From: a virus
IMG/VR virus record: IMGVR_UViG_3300020468_000076
Coordinates: 1 to 23,469 of that record
Direction: 5' to 3' (one strand)
DNA: 23,469 nucleotides
Part shown: in pieces, positions 1 through 6,806 of the stretch
Numbering within the stretch: position 1 is the first letter of the stretch
Layout of the letters: every line of letters starts with the position of its first letter
Program-made: the position numbers and the translations under genes
The notes under the pieces: model-generated
The model's input: the letters and a program-made list of their open reading frames with translations, nothing else
The model's database searches: none
Told to the model about the DNA's origin: nothing

Positions 1-2
1 TC

Positions 3-161
3 ATTCGTGCATTCGCTATCTTTAAGGATAGACTAAAAGCAATCAAACTTTGCTTAAACAGATTCGATGATGAGACTAAGGCAGCATTCCTAGAACTATA
101 TTCTAAGATAGATGCTAAGGTTGATCTAGGAGAGACACCACTCGAAGTTGACGCAGACTAA
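3..161 (+). CDS. Unidentified protein, C-terminal fragment
   Basis: An open frame enters from the left edge and ends at TAA (159-161), giving the last 52 residues of a protein. The visible part is probably helical, with basic residues first (KDRLKAIKLCLNRF) and an acidic tail (GETPLEVDAD). It lies just upstream of the clamp region and reads in the same direction, so it probably belongs to the same transcription unit. I do not recognise it, and the true start lies outside the window. Confidence 0.6.
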   Translation: MRAFAIFKDRLKAIKLCLNRFDDETKAAFLELYSKIDAKVDLGETPLEVDAD

Positions 162-182
162 TTTATCTGCTAAGATATATCT

Positions 183-458
183 ATGAACAAATATCGTGAA
201 AACGAGACCCTAAAAATTGTCCAAGAGTATGTTGATAAAACATACCAAGGACATTATGTAGGGGATGATCAAGACAAGACACAGACCTTAGACCTTTTAG
301 AGTCCATAGGTACTGTGTCTGACTTTTGTCAATCTAACATCATAAAATATGCTGCTAGGTTTGGCAAGAAAAATGGCAAGAATAAGCAGGACTTACTAAA
401 AGTCATGCACTATGCTATACTACTGTACCACTTCTCCAACTTTGATAATGATCGCTGA
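183..458 (+). CDS. Small conserved phage protein, DUF3310-like
   Basis: A 91-residue protein. Its second half (about residues 48-85, containing FCQSNIIKYAARFGKKNG followed by a DLLKVMHYAILLYHF helix) resembles the pattern in DUF3310 proteins: an N-x-x-K-Y helix, a Gly/Lys-rich turn, then a D-L-x-K-A-x-Y-L helix. That family includes the C-terminal part of T7-type gp1.7-like proteins and has no firmly established reaction. The assignment is from memory of the motif and is moderate. It ends 4 bases before the gp45 start, so the two are probably co-transcribed. There is no clear Shine-Dalgarno sequence upstream, only an AT-rich stretch. Confidence 0.7.
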   Translation: MNKYRENETLKIVQEYVDKTYQGHYVGDDQDKTQTLDLLESIGTVSDFCQSNIIKYAARFGKKNGKNKQDLLKVMHYAILLYHFSNFDNDR

Positions 459-462
459 ATCT

Positions 463-1194
463 ATGAAAATTTCTGATGAACAACTAGAAGTATTCAATAT
501 CTTTAAACTGATTAATCCTTCTATACTATTAAAACCAGGGCAGAGAGTATCTACAATCTCTAACAACAAAAATATTATGGGAGTGGCGGACTTTAACACT
601 CTTAATATCCCTGTACAAGCACCAATCTATGATCTACATGTGTTTCTAAACACTATGAACATTGTGTCAGGTGGAGAGAGATTGAAGAGTGATGTAGACT
701 TCCAAGAGAACTTAGTTAATATCAGTCACGGACGTAGTAAGATGAAGTATTACTATGCTGACGAGAGAATGATTACTTCTCCTCCTGATAAACTTGCTGA
801 TCTAGGTGACCCTGTACAGAAAGTAAGCATTGAGTATGCAGACTTCCAGAAGATGTTCAATGCTGCTTCAACATACAGTCTCCCAGACATTTGTTTTGTA
901 GCAGACAACGGTAATCTAAGTGCAATGGTTACAGACAAACGTAACTCATCATCTAATGTATTCACAGTTGATCTAGGAGAATCAGATAAAGAGTTCTGTT
1001 TCTGTGTTAAGACTGAGAACCTTAGAATTGTATGCCCTACACTAGGTGGTAAATCAAATATTGTGTCAGGTTATAACGTTGAATTATTTACTAGCAAAGT
1101 TGCTAAACTATCTGCTATAATTAAATCAACAGCAAAGAAAGAATTAACTAATCTTGAATTGCTTGTTGCACTTGAACCTGATTCTGAGTATTAA
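463..1194 (+). CDS. 45: Sliding clamp (DNA polymerase processivity factor), gp45
   Basis: A 243-residue protein. In T4-like phages gp45 forms a trimeric ring around DNA that tethers gp43 polymerase and also activates late transcription through gp33/gp55. The N-terminus (MKISDEQLEVFNIFKLINPSI, then a LLKPGQ segment) parallels T4 gp45 (a helix, then xxINSGIMLKSGQ). The C-terminus (NLELLVALEPDSEY) matches the conserved VALEADS end. Length is close to the 228 residues of T4. I chose ATG 463 because it gives the family N-terminus; the frame is open further upstream but has no homologous sequence there. Its stop overlaps the next start as TAATG. Identification also rests on gp44, gp62 and regA downstream. 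Confidence 0.93.
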   Translation: MKISDEQLEVFNIFKLINPSILLKPGQRVSTISNNKNIMGVADFNTLNIPVQAPIYDLHVFLNTMNIVSGGERLKSDVDFQENLVNISHGRSKMKYYYADERMITSPPDKLADLGDPVQKVSIEYADFQKMFNAASTYSLPDICFVADNGNLSAMVTDKRNSSSNVFTVDLGESDKEFCFCVKTENLRIVCPTLGGKSNIVSGYNVELFTSKVAKLSAIIKSTAKKELTNLELLVALEPDSEY

Positions 1195-1268
1195 TGTTGT
1201 ACGGTTTAATTTTTCTAGTTATAATATTCATAGTATTCCTAATCATCACATATTATAATCCACACTAA
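1194..1268 (+). CDS. 24-residue single-pass membrane microprotein
   Basis: A very short frame starting at ATG 1194 and ending at TAA 1266-1268. Its start overlaps the gp45 stop and its stop overlaps the next start, both as TAATG, so it exactly fills the gap between two genes. The peptide is MLYG, then about 16 consecutive hydrophobic residues (LIFLVIIFIVFLIITYY), then NPH: a classic single transmembrane helix with almost no extramembrane sequence. Tiling by translational-coupling overlaps at both ends and the composition argue for a real gene. T4-like genomes often contain such tiny membrane peptides, but I cannot assign a role. An alternative is an AT-rich spacer that happens to be open. Confidence 0.55.
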   Translation: MLYGLIFLVIIFIVFLIITYYNPH

Positions 1269-1768
1269 TGAACATCTTTGTCACTGATCCTGATCCTGTT
1301 AAGTCTGCTCAGTCTCTGCCTGACAAACATATCGTCAAGATGCCCCTAGAAACCTGTCAAATGCTATCAATCGTAGCATCAGAGGAATGGGGTCATTCTT
1401 TCGGCACTCTACCTCGTGCAGATGGGCAACCATATCGTACAGAGAAGGGTGCCTTTCGTAATCATCCTTGCACACAGTGGGCACAGAAAAACTGGCGGTG
1501 GTTAATTGACCATGGTCTTGCCTTATGTGAGGAATATACACACAGGTATGGTAAAAGACATACTTGTCATGATACAATACTTGTAGCAGACCAAATCTTT
1601 CCTAAGAAAGATCTAGGTCCTACACCATTTGCTCGTGCTATGTACGATGAGTTCAAGCATGACAAATCTATTTCTACATTTGATGCATACAAACGTTATG
1701 TTGCATCTAAACCTTGGGTATGTAATAATTATCTGAGGAAACCTGATCGTAAACCTAACTGGGTTTAA
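1268..1768 (+). CDS. Pyrimidine dimer DNA glycosylase-like protein
   Basis: A 166-residue protein beginning MNIFVTDPDPVKSAQSLPDK and continuing with HIVKMPLETCQMLS. The pattern DP..SA..L.D.H..KM..E..Q.LS is common in T4-like marine phages, where the genes are usually annotated as Pyr_excise/pyrimidine dimer glycosylase-like or hypothetical. T4 DenV itself uses Thr2 and Glu23. Here residue 2 is Asn, so a DenV-type mechanism is not shown. A W-rich central part (TQWAQKNWRWLIDHGLALCEEY) and a KPDRKPNW-type end are further family-like features. If it is a repair enzyme it would act on UV lesions, fitting a surface-ocean phage. The start is fixed by the TAATG overlap with the microprotein. Confidence 0.6.
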   Translation: MNIFVTDPDPVKSAQSLPDKHIVKMPLETCQMLSIVASEEWGHSFGTLPRADGQPYRTEKGAFRNHPCTQWAQKNWRWLIDHGLALCEEYTHRYGKRHTCHDTILVADQIFPKKDLGPTPFARAMYDEFKHDKSISTFDAYKRYVASKPWVCNNYLRKPDRKPNWV

Positions 1769-1775
1769 TTTTATT

Positions 1776-2717
1776 ATGAATGATTTTTTGTGGGTCGAGA
1801 GATATCGTCCCGCCAACGTGAGAGAGTGTATTCTTCCTGAGAATACGTCTCAAATGTTTGAAGGTTTTGTTGATCAAGGAGAGATACCTAATCTTCTCCT
1901 AGCAGGACCCGCAGGCATAGGTAAAACAACTATTGCTAAGGCATTATGTAATGAACTGGAAGCAGATTTCTTTGTTATCAATGGATCTGATGAAGGTAGA
2001 TTCTTAGACACTGTAAGAAATCAAGCAAAGTCATTTGCTGCTAGTGTTTCTCTTACATCAAAAGCAAAGCACAAAATTATAATTATAGATGAGGCAGATA
2101 ATTGTACACCTGATGTACAAATGTTATTGCGTGGTAATATTGAAGAGTTCCAGAATGCTTGTAGATTTATATTTACATGCAACTATAAGAACAGGATCAT
2201 CGATCCTATCCACTCACGTTGTTCTGTTGTAGATTTCAACGTCAAAGGAAAAGAGAGAGCACAAATGGCAGCATCTTTCTTTGATAGAGTTAAAACAATT
2301 CTAGATGTAAATAAGATTGAGTATGAAAAGAAAGTTGTAGCACTAATCATACAGAAATACTTTCCAGATTTTAGGAGGACACTAAATGAATTACAGAAGT
2401 ATTCTAGTAAAGGCAAAATTGATACTGGGATTCTTGCTAGTGGTGCAGATCTGGCAGTGGGCGATCTTGTAACCTATCTCAAAAAGAGAGAGTTTACAAA
2501 CATGAAGAAGTGGGTTGTTCAGAACCTAGATAATGAACCTCAGATAATCATGAGGAAGGTATACGACACCATGTATACTTACATGAAACCAAAGAGTATA
2601 CCCGAAGCGGTTCTCATCATAGGTGAGTACCAATACAAATCAAACTTTGTTATGGATCAGGAAATTAATCTGGTTGCATTCATGACAGAACTAATGATGA
2701 GGTGTGAATTTCAATGA
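1776..2717 (+). CDS. 44: Clamp loader large subunit (AAA+ ATPase), gp44
   Basis: A 313-residue AAA+ ATPase that, with gp62, opens and loads the gp45 clamp at primer-template junctions. Visible motifs are the N-terminal LWVERYRPANV box typical of clamp loaders, Walker A AGPAGIGKT (about residues 43-51), Walker B IIIIDEAD (101-108), and the SRC arginine-finger motif (147-149). The C-terminal third is helical and fits the collar domain. Length is close to T4 gp44 (319 residues). There is no strong Shine-Dalgarno sequence at the start, only an AT-rich leader. Its stop overlaps the next start as ATGA. The gp62 partner lies about 1.6 kb downstream instead of directly adjacent. Confidence 0.95.
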   Translation: MNDFLWVERYRPANVRECILPENTSQMFEGFVDQGEIPNLLLAGPAGIGKTTIAKALCNELEADFFVINGSDEGRFLDTVRNQAKSFAASVSLTSKAKHKIIIIDEADNCTPDVQMLLRGNIEEFQNACRFIFTCNYKNRIIDPIHSRCSVVDFNVKGKERAQMAASFFDRVKTILDVNKIEYEKKVVALIIQKYFPDFRRTLNELQKYSSKGKIDTGILASGADLAVGDLVTYLKKREFTNMKKWVVQNLDNEPQIIMRKVYDTMYTYMKPKSIPEAVLIIGEYQYKSNFVMDQEINLVAFMTELMMRCEFQ

Positions 2718-2887
2718 ACTGTTGGCACTGTAACACAGAACTGATTTGGGGTGGTGACCACGATGGTGAGGACTACTGCAATGAAGAATATAATATAGTC
2801 ACTAACCTATCGTGTCCTAAATGTGATGCGTTTGTTTTAGTATACCATTCACCAAAGAAGTGGGACGATGACGATCAAGAAACATAA
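2714..2887 (+). CDS. Small zinc-ribbon protein
   Basis: A 57-residue protein starting at the ATGA overlap with gp44 and ending at TAA 2885-2887. It begins MNCWHCNTELIWGGDHDGED and carries two knuckles, CWHC (residues 3-6) and CPKC (34-37), which could hold one zinc ion, then an acidic C-terminus with DDDD. Proteins with this CWHCxxELIWGGDHD start recur in marine T4-like phages without a defined role. Zinc ribbons of this size usually bind nucleic acid or other proteins, but that is inference. Its end overlaps the start of the oxygenase gene by 20 bases. Confidence 0.8.
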   Translation: MNCWHCNTELIWGGDHDGEDYCNEEYNIVTNLSCPKCDAFVLVYHSPKKWDDDDQET

Positions 2888-3494
2888 TTTATTTCCTACA
2901 ACAGTCTATGAATTTAGACTAGAAGGAGAGGATATGGAAATGATGCATCAGGCACATGAGTTTGCAAAGACTCTAAACATGCAGATGTATAATTTTCCTG
3001 CGGGTGTAAGAACAAGTCGTGGAGATATACACAAAGAAGAACCTATGGAACCTCTATGTGGGTTCTTTGAGGACTGCTTAGACTATATTAGATGTGATCT
3101 TGCACTACAAGTAGAAGCACTTAAAATCTCACTTGCATGGGCAAACTTTGCACCCGCAGGATCAGGTGTAGGACACCCTCTACATCGTCATCCTTACTCA
3201 TACTTGTCTGGTGTATTCTATTTTACAGAGGGTAGTGATACTATCTTCCAAGACCCAGTGGACATTCGTAACCTAGACACACTAGAAATTACCAGAGACC
3301 ACTTTGATGGTCCATTTGAGAGGATAAAAGCAGAACCAGGGAAACTTGTTATATTTCCTGGGTGGTTGAGACATTACAGTGACCCACATGCAGGAAAAGA
3401 AGACAGGTGGTCTATGTCTTTCAATGCATTACCTCATGGTGCTGTCAATGCAGGACCACAAGGTGTACCAATGGCGAGGATACAAGTATTATGA
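2868..3494 (+). CDS. 2OG-Fe(II) oxygenase family protein
   Basis: A 208-residue protein resembling the phage/marine 2-oxoglutarate and Fe(II)-dependent oxygenases that begin with an NLFPTxVY motif (the group catalogued as TIGR02466). Candidate metal ligands lie in HPLHRHPYSYLSGVFYF (His106, His108) and in FPGWLRHYSDP (His169), with an Arg in EDRWSMSFN (Arg180) suited to binding the 2OG carboxylate. Such enzymes hydroxylate proteins, small molecules or nucleic-acid bases; the substrate here is unknown. It sits directly before a DNA adenine methylase, with an ATGA overlap, which makes a nucleic-acid substrate possible but unproven. The start at 2868 gives the family N-terminus and overlaps the zinc-ribbon gene. 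Confidence 0.82.
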   Translation: MTIKKHNLFPTTVYEFRLEGEDMEMMHQAHEFAKTLNMQMYNFPAGVRTSRGDIHKEEPMEPLCGFFEDCLDYIRCDLALQVEALKISLAWANFAPAGSGVGHPLHRHPYSYLSGVFYFTEGSDTIFQDPVDIRNLDTLEITRDHFDGPFERIKAEPGKLVIFPGWLRHYSDPHAGKEDRWSMSFNALPHGAVNAGPQGVPMARIQVL

Positions 3495-4333
3495 GATTAT
3501 TAAAAACTCCACTCAGATACCCAGGTGGTAAATCAAGGGCATGTGTACGTCTATATGACTGGTTTCCTGCTGATATAGATGAGTTCAGAGAACCATTCGT
3601 AGGTGGTGGATCAGTAGCATTATATTTCAGTCAGTTACACCCTGACGTACCAGTGTGGATCAATGATTTATACGTCCCTTTGTACCATTTTTGGATCAAT
3701 TTAAGAGACAGAGGTGATGAGTTAAGTGAAACCTGTTATGATATCAAACTAGATCACCCTACACCTGACCTTGCCAGAGAACTATTTGATAAAAGTAAGG
3801 TAGAAATACAGACAGCAGATAGTTTTAGACAGGCAGTTCTGTTCTGGGTACTTAACAAGTGTAGTTACTCAGGACTAACAGAGAACTCCTCCTTCTCACA
3901 GTCAGCATCAAAGCAGAACTTCACCCTGAGAGGTGCAAATAACCTTAAAAAGTACCAAGAAGTCATATCTAAATGGGAGATCACATGTCTTGACTACACT
4001 GAATGTTTACATGAAGAGGGTGAAAACATATTTCAGTTCTTAGATCCACCATATAAGATAGGATCATACCTATATGGACGTGATGCAGGGTTGCATAAGG
4101 AGTTTGATCATGCTAAATTTGCAGAGGATTGTAAAGATGCAGAAGGTAACTGGATGATAACCTATAACATTGATGAAGAGATCGAAGAAATGTTTAAGAA
4201 CTACAACCAGAGATACTTCTCTATGACATATGGTATGCAACACAGACCAGACAACACTAAGAAAGCAGAACTGTTGATAACAAACTACGACGAAGAACCT
4301 ACGAACCCCTTAGAACAACTACTTTATGGATAA
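3491..4333 (+). CDS. dam: DNA adenine methylase (Dam, D12 class)
   Basis: A 280-residue N6-adenine DNA methyltransferase. Motifs in order are RYPGGKSR (about residues 9-16, start of the SAM-binding region), EPFVGGGS (34-41, motif I) and FLDPPY (183-188, catalytic motif IV, DPPY). The C-terminus carries a KAELLITNY strand typical of D12 enzymes. T4 Dam methylates GATC, but specificity cannot be read here. The frame is open upstream; ATG 3491 is chosen because it overlaps the oxygenase stop (ATGA) and puts RYPGGK close to the N-terminus as in the family. It overlaps gp62 by 8 bases. The likely role is protection from host or competitor nucleases, or marking of phage DNA. Confidence 0.92.
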   Translation: MRLLKTPLRYPGGKSRACVRLYDWFPADIDEFREPFVGGGSVALYFSQLHPDVPVWINDLYVPLYHFWINLRDRGDELSETCYDIKLDHPTPDLARELFDKSKVEIQTADSFRQAVLFWVLNKCSYSGLTENSSFSQSASKQNFTLRGANNLKKYQEVISKWEITCLDYTECLHEEGENIFQFLDPPYKIGSYLYGRDAGLHKEFDHAKFAEDCKDAEGNWMITYNIDEEIEEMFKNYNQRYFSMTYGMQHRPDNTKKAELLITNYDEEPTNPLEQLLYG

Positions 4334-4718
4334 ATTTGAATATTCTCTCACTACATATCTCAATGGCATAAACTTAAAACAAGGTAACATTCAAGACGAT
4401 GAACGTGCCATGAAGAAGTACCCAAAGTTTGTAATAAACAAGTGTATGTCTGACTATATTGACTGTATTATGTACAGTAATGAGATGAACAGATATTATG
4501 AATTAGATAACGATCTTCAATATAATTTTTATCTATATAGTATTAGGAAATCGAAGAGGTTTTCTCCCTGGAATAAAAAATCGACAGATAATGACCTAGA
4601 ACTTGTCAAAAAGTTCTACGGATATAGTACCGACAAGGCACAAGATGCATTGAAACTACTGAGCAAGGGTCAACTTGAAGTCATCAAAGCGAAACTTAAT
4701 GTTGGAGGAAAAAAATGA
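4326..4718 (+). CDS. 62: Clamp loader small subunit, gp62
   Basis: A 130-residue protein starting MDKFEYSLTTYLNGINLKQG. It is placed immediately before regA, where gp62 lies in T4-like phages. gp62 binds the gp44 tetramer to form the clamp loader and has no ATPase motif of its own, consistent with the lack of one here. It is shorter than T4 gp62 (187 residues), as is common in marine relatives. Identification rests on position, size, and features such as the KRFSPWNKK segment and the helical C-terminus. It overlaps dam by 8 bases and regA by 4, so translation is probably coupled. Confidence 0.85.
   Translation: MDKFEYSLTTYLNGINLKQGNIQDDERAMKKYPKFVINKCMSDYIDCIMYSNEMNRYYELDNDLQYNFYLYSIRKSKRFSPWNKKSTDNDLELVKKFYGYSTDKAQDALKLLSKGQLEVIKAKLNVGGKK
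4704..4708 (+). promoter_or_regulatory. Strong Shine-Dalgarno site of regA
   Basis: GGAGG followed by six A residues lies just before ATG 4715, inside the 3' end of gp62. It is the strongest ribosome binding site in this operon. In T4, RegA represses its own and other early mRNAs at the initiation region, so this A-rich start is a plausible autoregulatory target, but a RegA site is not demonstrated. Confidence 0.7.
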
Positions 4719-5134
4719 CTGATGAGATCTCTTGGTCTCAGGATATGATGTTAGAAGTGACTTTGAAGGAACCTGATGACTTCCTAAAAGTCCGTGAGAC
4801 CCTTACTCGTATCGGTGTAGCGTCCCGAAAGGACCATAAACTATATCAATCCTGTCACATATTACACAAAAAAGGCAAGTATTATATAGTACACTTTAAA
4901 GAACTGTTTGCGTTAGATGGGAAACCAGCAAACATCACTAAGAATGATGTTGAAAGACGTAACAGAATTGCTAAGTTACTATTTGATTGGGGGTTAGTAG
5001 ACTTCCAAGCAGAAGAATTAACAGAGGTAGCACCATTGAATCAAATCAAGGTACTATCATACAAAGACAAGGCAGACTGGATCCTTGAATCCAAATACAA
5101 CATAGGCAAAAAGAAAGTAGTAGCAGAAACATGA
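4715..5134 (+). CDS. regA: RegA translational repressor of early genes
   Basis: A 139-residue protein with clear similarity to T4 RegA: LEVTLKEPDDFLKVRETLTR matches EITLKKPEDFLKVKETLTR, and LYQSCHILHKKGKYYIVHFK is almost identical to the T4 LYQSCHILQKKGLYYIVHFK segment. The C-terminus ending near KYNIGK matches KYTIGN. RegA binds the initiation regions of early phage mRNAs and blocks ribosome access, including those of gp45, gp44 and its own. The N-terminus is about ten residues longer than in T4. The start is supported by the GGAGG site and the overlap with gp62. Confidence 0.96.
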   Translation: MTDEISWSQDMMLEVTLKEPDDFLKVRETLTRIGVASRKDHKLYQSCHILHKKGKYYIVHFKELFALDGKPANITKNDVERRNRIAKLLFDWGLVDFQAEELTEVAPLNQIKVLSYKDKADWILESKYNIGKKKVVAET

Positions 5135-5391
5135 AGGCATTCGCAGTAAAACAAATCAAAAGGTTCTTCGAGACAGGGAACTGGGCATTAAAGTTAATCT
5201 TTATTGTTGTACTTGCAGAACTGACCTTCGTTGGTGGTGCTCTTGTTGGTCTTGCAGGACCACTTGATGACAATGACAGTGACAATATTAAACATATACT
5301 GTCATTAGTTGCTACTAAATCGTTTGCACTCTATGCTGCTGAAAAAGCAGGAGCAAAAGAAAAGTATCTAATCGAAAAGGCAAAGGTATGA
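5131..5391 (+). CDS. Small membrane protein of unknown function
   Basis: An 86-residue protein with a basic N-terminus (KAFAVKQIKRFFETGNW), one clear transmembrane helix of about 22 residues (LKLIFIVVLAELTFVGGALVGLAG), an acidic DDNDSD turn and an Ala/Lys-rich helical end. The basic N-terminus would stay in the cytoplasm by the positive-inside rule. A second weak hydrophobic stretch (ILSLVATKSFALYAA) could lie at the membrane. It overlaps regA by 4 bases and the next gene by 4, so it is part of the same operon. I do not recognise the family. The topology alone does not make it a holin. Confidence 0.75.
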   Translation: MKAFAVKQIKRFFETGNWALKLIFIVVLAELTFVGGALVGLAGPLDDNDSDNIKHILSLVATKSFALYAAEKAGAKEKYLIEKAKV

Positions 5392-5651
5392 TCGGAAAAG
5401 AAACACCAGAGATCAAGTATGATCGAGCACTGACACTATTTCAAGAGTCAGTCATTGCACCTGACCACAAACTCAGGGGTTGTGCACATAATCAAGGGTG
5501 TTATGATGAACTGATGGAGATTAGAGAACATGTGTTGAAGTATCTTAAAACGTTAAGAGAGGTCACACACCATACACATGCTGATGAGAGCGATGAAATA
5601 GAGACTGCTAAGATGATTTCAGAGAAACCTTACTATACGAAATGGAGATAA
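5388..5651 (+). CDS. Small hypothetical protein
   Basis: An 87-residue soluble, mostly helical protein with a His-rich patch (THHTHADESDE) near residues 61-71 and two Cys (in RGCAHNQGCYDE). The CAHNQGC plus HHTH residues could bind a metal, but this is only a composition-based idea. It overlaps both neighbours (4 bases upstream, 10 downstream). I do not recognise it. Confidence 0.72.
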   Translation: MIGKETPEIKYDRALTLFQESVIAPDHKLRGCAHNQGCYDELMEIREHVLKYLKTLREVTHHTHADESDEIETAKMISEKPYYTKWR

Positions 5652-5938
5652 AGTTTCACAAAACATTTGGACCAGGGAAAGAACCATGGTACGTCAAATA
5701 TGAGAGGTGGGCAAGCAAACAACGCTTTCCTATCTCTTTTTTAGCACAGGCACTTATAGAGTGGTTGAAAGAGAAATGGATAGAAGGTAAGGTTGACATG
5801 GAAATGACAAGTGTTGACGCACAGGCAGAGGAAATATTGCAAAAATGGGAAGAAGATGCTAAGATAAAGTCAACTATTAAAACAACTCCATCAGAGGTCA
5901 AAGGTCTCGATGACATGGAGATAAACTACAATGAGTGA
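5642..5938 (+). CDS. Small hypothetical protein
   Basis: A 98-residue charged protein. The N-terminal half is aromatic-rich (GPGKEPWYVKYERWASKQRF) and includes an amphipathic helix (FLAQALIEWLKEKWIEG). The C-terminal half is acidic and probably helical with a flexible tail. There is no signal peptide or known motif. The overlap with flanking genes (10 and 8 bases) and its direction support it as a real operon member. I do not recognise it. Confidence 0.72.
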   Translation: MEIKFHKTFGPGKEPWYVKYERWASKQRFPISFLAQALIEWLKEKWIEGKVDMEMTSVDAQAEEILQKWEEDAKIKSTIKTTPSEVKGLDDMEINYNE

Positions 5939-6404
5939 AGTCCACTTTAAGAAGCATCGGGTGTTCAGAGAGACACAAGATGTCATATTTTATGACATTT
6001 CGGTAGACGAATCTAATGCATCCGACTTGGTAATACATGATGGTCCTGCTACATCACCACCTGATGACATGGTAGGTGCAAAACAGTTCTATATTCACAA
6101 ATATCAAGACGATTACAACAGAGTTGTATCAGGTGAGAGACAGTTCGAGTTAGTAAACTTTGACTGGAAATATCCATACCATATAGTACACCTCAATCGT
6201 GCTAGTGGTGCCCTAATGATACCTAAATTGACCTATCATAGGTCTAAATCAGGTGAGTCTGGGTCTATTGTAATCAACCAGTCACAGAGGTATGAAGGAT
6301 TTGATAGTGAATCTGAATTTATACCTGTATCTTGTGCTTCTGTACCTAAATTATACAAGGTATTGATGCATGAGAAACCAGTGGTACACACCCTAGGTGA
6401 GTAG
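5931..6404 (+). CDS. Conserved hypothetical protein, beta-rich
   Basis: A 157-residue protein with many alternating hydrophobic/polar stretches suggesting a beta fold (for example ESGSIVINQSQRYEGFD). A YHIVHLNRASGALMIP then LTYHRSKSGESG pattern is vaguely cupin-like, but no complete HxH-E-H metal motif can be made out, so I do not assign it. It is the last gene of the first operon: a promoter follows directly after its stop. It overlaps the preceding gene by 8 bases. Confidence 0.75.
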   Translation: MSEVHFKKHRVFRETQDVIFYDISVDESNASDLVIHDGPATSPPDDMVGAKQFYIHKYQDDYNRVVSGERQFELVNFDWKYPYHIVHLNRASGALMIPKLTYHRSKSGESGSIVINQSQRYEGFDSESEFIPVSCASVPKLYKVLMHEKPVVHTLGE

Positions 6405-6405
6405 G

Positions 6406-6435
6406 TTGACTATATAAAGAAACCTATGTTATAAT
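6406..6435 (+). promoter_or_regulatory. Sigma70-type (early) promoter
   Basis: TTGACT (6406-6411) and TATAAT (6430-6435) are separated by 18 bases. This is a near-consensus host-type promoter in the short gap after the first operon. Transcription would begin near 6442 and drive the two small genes and the carbamoyltransferase. It is the only strong -35/-10 pair I found in the window, and T4-like phages use such host-polymerase promoters early. Confidence 0.75.
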
Positions 6436-6456
6436 TACTCGTTAATATATAAGGAT

Positions 6457-6618
6457 ATGCACACATACCACATTTATTGGAAAGACAAACCAATTTTCAA
6501 GAATTTGGATGAGGAAGATTTCCAAGAGATATGGACTAAGATCCTATCTACCTACAACGATGAATTAAACTATCAAAAGTGTGACGATTGTCACTCCTTG
6601 CTTGAATCTTCTTATTAA
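6457..6618 (+). CDS. 53-residue hypothetical protein
   Basis: A short frame downstream of the sigma70-type promoter. It starts MHTYHIYWKDKPIFKNLDEE and ends near a CDDC knuckle (residues 42-45) before LLESSY. The single CxxC is not enough for a complete zinc site in a monomer. AAGGA (6451-6455) precedes the ATG unusually closely (1 base), so initiation may be weak. Its stop overlaps the next start as TAATG, which supports the reading. I do not recognise it. Confidence 0.65.
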   Translation: MHTYHIYWKDKPIFKNLDEEDFQEIWTKILSTYNDELNYQKCDDCHSLLESSY

Positions 6619-6806
6619 TGTACTCTCAATCAACCAATCTTGAATCAGCATTCTACCTCTACGCTAAGAGAGTAGAAGCACTTCACGCTATGGTTATGGG
6701 AAAGAAGTTAGATGCAGAAGAAGCATACAAACACCTTAAAATAGAGCGAAAAGCACTAAAAAAGGTGTACAAAAAACATAAACGAACTGAATACGACAGA
6801 CATTGA
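6618..6806 (+). CDS. Small basic hypothetical protein
   Basis: A 62-residue, highly basic helical protein (for example LKIERKALKKVYKKHKR near the C-terminus). It is coupled by TAATG to the gene before and by an overlap with the TTG start of the carbamoyltransferase after. Its charge would suit nucleic-acid or membrane-surface contact, but no family is recognised. Confidence 0.7.
   Translation: MYSQSTNLESAFYLYAKRVEALHAMVMGKKLDAEEAYKHLKIERKALKKVYKKHKRTEYDRH

Noticed and set aside
1195-1267. Treating the gp45 downstream gap as a promoter region only
   Set aside because: No -35/-10 pair of reasonable quality; the TAATG-bounded membrane peptide explains it better.
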